From Bog-756 sp036511155 (GTDB taxonomy: Bacteria; Actinomycetota; Acidimicrobiia; Acidimicrobiales; RAAP-2), in the NCBI GenBank assembly GCA_036511155.1, contig DATCCR010000086.1, forward strand, positions 1 to 16,826: a stretch of 16,826 nucleotides of DNA. The letters run 5' to 3'. Positions 13,519 through 16,826 of this stretch are shown one piece after another. The notes below the pieces were generated by a model. The model did not search any database and was not told the origin of the DNA. It saw only the letters and a list, made by a program, of their open reading frames with translations. Each line of letters opens with the position of its first letter. Position 1 is the stretch's first letter. The position numbers and the translations under genes were made by a program.

Positions 13519-15528
13519 GTGTCCGACAGCGTGAGTCATGAACCGACGATCGAGGATTACTTCACCGAGGAGCGGGTGTTCCCGCCGCCGCCCGCCTTCC
13601 GCGAGCACGCCGTGGTCTCCGACCCCGGTGTGTACGAGGAGGCCGCCGCCCTCGGCCCCGAGTTCTGGGCCCGTCAAGCCGGGGCGCTCGACTGGTTCCG
13701 CCCGTGGGACACGGTGCTGTCCTGGGACCTGCCGTTCGCCCGGTGGTTCGACGGCGGGACCCTCAACGTCTCGTACAACTGCCTCGACCGGCATGTGGCC
13801 GCCGGCCGGGGCGACAGGGTGGCCTTCCACTGGGAGGGCGAGCCGGGCGACACCCGGACCATCAGCTACTCGGACCTCCTCCTCGAGGTGTGCCGCTTCG
13901 CCAACGTCCTACGGGGCCTGGGCGTGGCCCGGGGCGACCGGGTGGCCGTCTACATGCCGATGGTGCCGGAGCTGGCCGTGGCCATGCTGGCCTGCACCCG
14001 CATCGGCGCCGTCCACTCGGTGGTGTTCGGTGGGTTCTCCTCCGAGGCCCTGCGCGACCGGATCCTCGATGCCGAGGCCCGCGTGGTGGTGACCGCCGAC
14101 GGCGGGTGGCGCCGGGGCCAGGGGGTCGGCCTCAAGGGCAACGTCGACGTCGCCGTGTCGGAGACGCCGTGCGTGGACCACGTGGTGGTGGTGAGGCGCA
14201 CGGGTGACGACACGGTCGGCGGCCTGCCGGCCATGACAGCCGGCCGCGACCACTGGTGGCACGAGCTGATGACCGGCGAGGACCCGGTGGCGGGCGGAGC
14301 GCCGGCCGACACGTGCGCGCCGGAGCATATGGACGCCGAGGACCTGCTGTTCATCCTCTACACCTCGGGCACGACGGCGGCGCCCAAGGGGATCATGCAC
14401 ACCACCGGCGGGTACCTGACCCAGGTGGCCTACACCCACAAGACCGTCTTCGACCTGCATGCGGACGAGGACGTCTACTGGTGCGCGGCCGACATCGGCT
14501 GGGTCACCGGGCACAGCTACATCGTCTACGGGCCGCTGGCCAACGGCGCCACCTCGGTCATGTACGAGGGGACGCCGGACACGCCGGCCCGGGACCGGTG
14601 GTGGTCGATCGTCGAGCGCTACGGCGTGACCATCCTGTACTGCGCCCCGACGGCCATCCGCACCTTCATGAAGTGGGGCGCCGACGAGCCGGCCGGCCAC
14701 GACCTGACGAGCCTGCGGCTGCTCGGCTCGGTGGGCGAGCCCATCAACCCCGAGGCGTGGATGTGGTACGCCGACCACATCGGCGGTGGGAAGTGCCCCG
14801 TGGTCGACACCTGGTGGCAGACCGAGACGGGGGCCATCATGATCGCCCCCCTCCCCGGCATCACCACCACCAAGCCGGGGTCGGCCACCTTCCCGCTGCC
14901 CGGCATCGGCGCCGAGGTGGTCGACGAGGAAGGCCGGAAGATCGAGCGGGGCGGCGGCTACCTCACCCTGACCACGCCGTGGCCCGCCATGCTGCGCGGC
15001 ATCTACGGCGACCCCGAGCGTTACCAGGACACCTACTGGAGCCGGTTCGACGGCCGGTACTTCGCCGGCGACGGCGCCAAGCTCGACGACGACGGCTACC
15101 TGTGGCTGCTCGGCCGGGTGGACGACGTCATGAACGTGTCGGGCCACCGCATCTCCACCACCGAGGTGGAGTCGGCCCTGGTCGACCACCACCTGGTGGC
15201 CGAGTCGGCCGTGGTCGGTGCCGTGGACACCACCACCGGGCAGGCCATCGTGGCCTTCGTGACCCTGGTGGCCGACGCCGGCCCGGCCGACGACGCGCGG
15301 GGCCAGGAGCTCCGCGCCCATGTGGCCGCCAGGATCGGGCCGATCGCCCGGCCCAAGACGGTGATCTTCACCGACGAACTGCCGAAGACCCGCAGCGGCA
15401 AGATCATGCGGCGGCTGCTGCGCGATGTGGCCGAGGGCCGCGTCCTGGGCGACACCACCACCCTGGCCGACCCGGCCGTGGTGGAGGAGATCCGCCGGCT
15501 GTCGGCGGCATCGCCGGGCGAGGAATAG
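13519..15528 (+). CDS. acs: Acetyl-CoA synthetase (AMP-forming acetate--CoA ligase)
   Basis: It activates acetate to acetyl-CoA through acetyl-AMP in the cytoplasm. The protein has 669 residues, close to Salmonella Acs. Domains in order: an ACS N-terminal segment (about 32-90); the ANL adenylation core with P-loop YTSGTTAAPKG (281-291), WCAADIGWVTGHSY (321-334) and LLGSVGEPINPEAW (401-414); the acetate-pocket motif VDTWWQTETG (429-438), with W433 at the position of Salmonella W414; the hinge GRVDDV (532-537); and the C-terminal domain with PKTRSGKIMRR, where K628 is the catalytic lysine that acetylation silences in other bacteria. The P-loop has Ala-Ala where Gly-Lys is usual. A purine-rich GGGGGAG ends two bases before the GTG, which is close. 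The HAD gene follows after four bases. Confidence 0.95.
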   Translation: MSDSVSHEPTIEDYFTEERVFPPPPAFREHAVVSDPGVYEEAAALGPEFWARQAGALDWFRPWDTVLSWDLPFARWFDGGTLNVSYNCLDRHVAAGRGDRVAFHWEGEPGDTRTISYSDLLLEVCRFANVLRGLGVARGDRVAVYMPMVPELAVAMLACTRIGAVHSVVFGGFSSEALRDRILDAEARVVVTADGGWRRGQGVGLKGNVDVAVSETPCVDHVVVVRRTGDDTVGGLPAMTAGRDHWWHELMTGEDPVAGGAPADTCAPEHMDAEDLLFILYTSGTTAAPKGIMHTTGGYLTQVAYTHKTVFDLHADEDVYWCAADIGWVTGHSYIVYGPLANGATSVMYEGTPDTPARDRWWSIVERYGVTILYCAPTAIRTFMKWGADEPAGHDLTSLRLLGSVGEPINPEAWMWYADHIGGGKCPVVDTWWQTETGAIMIAPLPGITTTKPGSATFPLPGIGAEVVDEEGRKIERGGGYLTLTTPWPAMLRGIYGDPERYQDTYWSRFDGRYFAGDGAKLDDDGYLWLLGRVDDVMNVSGHRISTTEVESALVDHHLVAESAVVGAVDTTTGQAIVAFVTLVADAGPADDARGQELRAHVAARIGPIARPKTVIFTDELPKTRSGKIMRRLLRDVAEGRVLGDTTTLADPAVVEEIRRLSAASPGEE

Positions 15529-15532
15529 CGGC

Positions 15533-16021
15533 GTGGCCGACCCGGGCAATTGGAACTGGCACCAGGGGAGGATCGAGCAGCCCGGCGAGGCGGTCGTCTT
15601 CGACATGGACGGGGTGCTGTCGGACGCCGTGGGCCGCCAGCACTTCATCGAGCAGGGCCGGCGGAACTGGGACGCCTTCTTCGACGCCTGCGGCGAGGAC
15701 GCCGTCATCGCCGAGCTGGCCCGGGTCCTCGAGCTGCTCGACCCGAAGCTCCAGATCATCCTGCTGACCGGACGACCCATGCGGGTCCAGCCCCAGACGC
15801 TGGCCTGGCTCGAGCGCTACGACCTGCGCTGGGACCTGCTGGTCATGCGGGCCCGCGGGGACTACTCCCAGGTGACCTGGTACAAGCGGGACTCGGTCGA
15901 CGAACTGCGCCACTTCGGGTTCGACCTGCGGCTGGCCTTCGAGGACGACCCCAACAACTTCGCCATGTTCCACGCCATGGGCATCCCCTGCGTGTACATC
16001 CACTCCGGCTACTACGAGTAG
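15533..16021 (+). CDS. HAD-superfamily phosphatase, polynucleotide kinase 3'-phosphatase-like
   Basis: The protein has 162 residues and no cap domain. HAD motif I is FDMDGVLSD (23-31; D24 nucleophile, D26 general acid/base), motif II is LLTGR (77-81; T79), motif III is a Lys in WYKRDSV (K118), and motif IV is FEDDPNNF (136-143; D138, D139). The segment TGRPMRVQPQTLAWLERY, followed by MRARGD, resembles the phosphatase domain of T4 polynucleotide kinase-type proteins, so a nucleic-acid 3'-phosphatase or small-metabolite phosphatase is possible. The GTG at 15533 follows the acs stop by four bases, and AGGA inside the acs end serves as ribosome site, so it is coupled to acs. The 3' end overlaps the converging lnt gene by ten bases. 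Confidence 0.85.
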   Translation: MADPGNWNWHQGRIEQPGEAVVFDMDGVLSDAVGRQHFIEQGRRNWDAFFDACGEDAVIAELARVLELLDPKLQIILLTGRPMRVQPQTLAWLERYDLRWDLLVMRARGDYSQVTWYKRDSVDELRHFGFDLRLAFEDDPNNFAMFHAMGIPCVYIHSGYYE

Positions 16022-16826
16022 GGCCGACCGGCCCGGCGGATCGCCAGCCACCAGCCGGCGGTCAGGGCCAGGACCGAGGCCACCAGCACCGGGGTGTCGC
16101 CCCAGCGGACGTAGACCGTCGTGCCGGTGCGGCGGTGGAGGACGGCCGGCACCACCTGGCGGGTGCCGAGGACCGAACGGGCCAGCAGGTCGCCCCGGTG
16201 GGTGATCCACGCCGAGTAGCCGGTGGGGGCGGCCTGGAGGAGGTCGCGGCCCTGCTGGACGGCCTGGACCTGGCTGGCGGCGATCTCCTGGGTGGGGACC
16301 TGGGCGGCGGCGTAGGACGAAGTATTGGTCGGGACGATGAGGAGCTGGGCCCCGGCCCGCACCGGTGTGCGCCCCCGGTCGGCGTAGAACACCTCGTAGG
16401 AGATCATGGCCCCGAGCGGTCCGACCGGGGTGGTGAGCACGCCGGTCCCGCTGCCCGGCACGGCGTCGCGTGACACGGCCGACAGGTCGCCGAGGCGGGC
16501 GAAGAACGAGCGCCAGGGGACGTACTCACCGAAGGGGACCCGGTGGACCTTCTCGAAGCGGCTGACGACGGTGCCGTCGGGGCCGAAGGCCACCACCTCG
16601 TTGCGGAAGGCGGTGTCCGACAGCGTCTCGGTCACCCCCACCACCAATGTGGCGTGCAACGACACGGCCAGTCGGGACAGGGCCGCCTCCTCGGCCGAGC
16701 CGTCGAGAGGCCCGACCAGGGAGACCACGTCCTCGGGCCACAGCACCAGCTGTGGGCCGGTGCCGGGTGCCTTGATGGTCAGCGGCTCCGTGGCGGCGAC
16801 GGCGGCGGCCAGCACCACGGCCGGGT
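16012..16826 (-). CDS. lnt: Apolipoprotein N-acyltransferase (Lnt), C-terminal part
   Basis: The frame stays open to the window edge, so about 270 C-terminal residues are visible and the membrane N-terminus lies outside. Lnt N-acylates the lipoprotein N-terminal Cys using phospholipid. The nitrilase-type domain shows LVLWPED with the catalytic Glu (codon 16734-16732), FEKVHRVPFGEYVPWR with the catalytic Lys (codon 16551-16549), and GAMISYEVFYADRG, where the nucleophile Cys of the ICYE-type motif is replaced by Ser (TCC at 16401-16399). QQGRDLLQAAPTGYSAW is a typical later block, and a last TM (about 16090-16045) precedes the end. GTG 16818 is an internal in-frame codon, not a credible start for a complete Lnt. 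The gene converges on the HAD gene with a ten-base overlap. Confidence 0.88.
   Translation of the reverse strand, partial: PAVVLAAAVAATEPLTIKAPGTGPQLVLWPEDVVSLVGPLDGSAEEAALSRLAVSLHATLVVGVTETLSDTAFRNEVVAFGPDGTVVSRFEKVHRVPFGEYVPWRSFFARLGDLSAVSRDAVPGSGTGVLTTPVGPLGAMISYEVFYADRGRTPVRAGAQLLIVPTNTSSYAAAQVPTQEIAASQVQAVQQGRDLLQAAPTGYSAWITHRGDLLARSVLGTRQVVPAVLHRRTGTTVYVRWGDTPVLVASVLALTAGWWLAIRRAGRPYS

Noticed and set aside
13449..13541. A 30-codon upstream frame (ATG 13449) overlapping the acs start
   Set aside because: There is no Shine-Dalgarno sequence, the composition is Arg/Gly-rich like random high-GC frames, and no attenuation motif such as codon runs or paired hairpins is seen.
13909..15780. 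623-codon minus-strand frame opposite acs
   Set aside because: It is a high-GC antisense shadow with no protein motif; acs is clear on the plus strand.

Overview
The window is high-GC DNA, about two-thirds G+C by eye, from an actinobacterium. The support is GTG starts, leaderless-type promoters and families common in that phylum: SCO6745, DUF2252, PLDc_N-SHOCT proteins and an MprF-like lysyltransferase domain. Acidimicrobiia is my best guess at class level, but the sequence does not prove it. I see no rRNA, complete tRNA, CRISPR array, transposase or integrase.

Layout. (1) 1-354 is the C-terminal end of a DUF2252 protein. (2) 454-1854 is a full-length glutamate decarboxylase with its own leaderless-type promoter. 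(3) 1855-3250 is the accessory-looking part. It holds a small coiled-coil/HTH protein (2162-2536) and, on the minus strand, the wreck of a 2H phosphoesterase (2'-5' RNA ligase family) gene at 2540-3045. (4) 3254-7746 is a membrane/ion-transport cluster. A tightly packed minus-strand operon (7165 down to 3777) encodes a 32-residue membrane peptide, a ClC chloride channel/antiporter, a pore-loop channel-like protein and a three-TM protein. It is bracketed by two 130-residue PLDc_N-SHOCT paralogues, one with an ECF-type promoter. (5) 7876-10072 holds a large actinobacterial membrane protein and an SCO6745-family protein. (6) 10026-13367 (minus) is a 1113-residue fusion of a degenerate metallophosphoesterase-like domain, a polytopic membrane region and an MprF-like DUF2156 domain. 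(7) 13519-16021 is acetyl-CoA synthetase coupled to a small HAD phosphatase. (8) 16012-16826 (minus) is the C-terminal part of apolipoprotein N-acyltransferase (Lnt), with Ser at the usual nucleophile Cys. Its 5' end lies beyond the window.

How the genes may work together (inference). Proton-consuming glutamate decarboxylation next to a ClC exchanger and a cation-channel-like protein recalls enterobacterial acid resistance, where ClC acts as an electrical shunt. No glutamate/GABA antiporter is visible. The MprF-like and Lnt proteins both act on the cell envelope, so much of the window concerns membrane and ion homeostasis. The best candidates for something undescribed are the membrane operon with its hidden small gene and SHOCT-protein flanks, and the metallophosphoesterase-MprF fusion.
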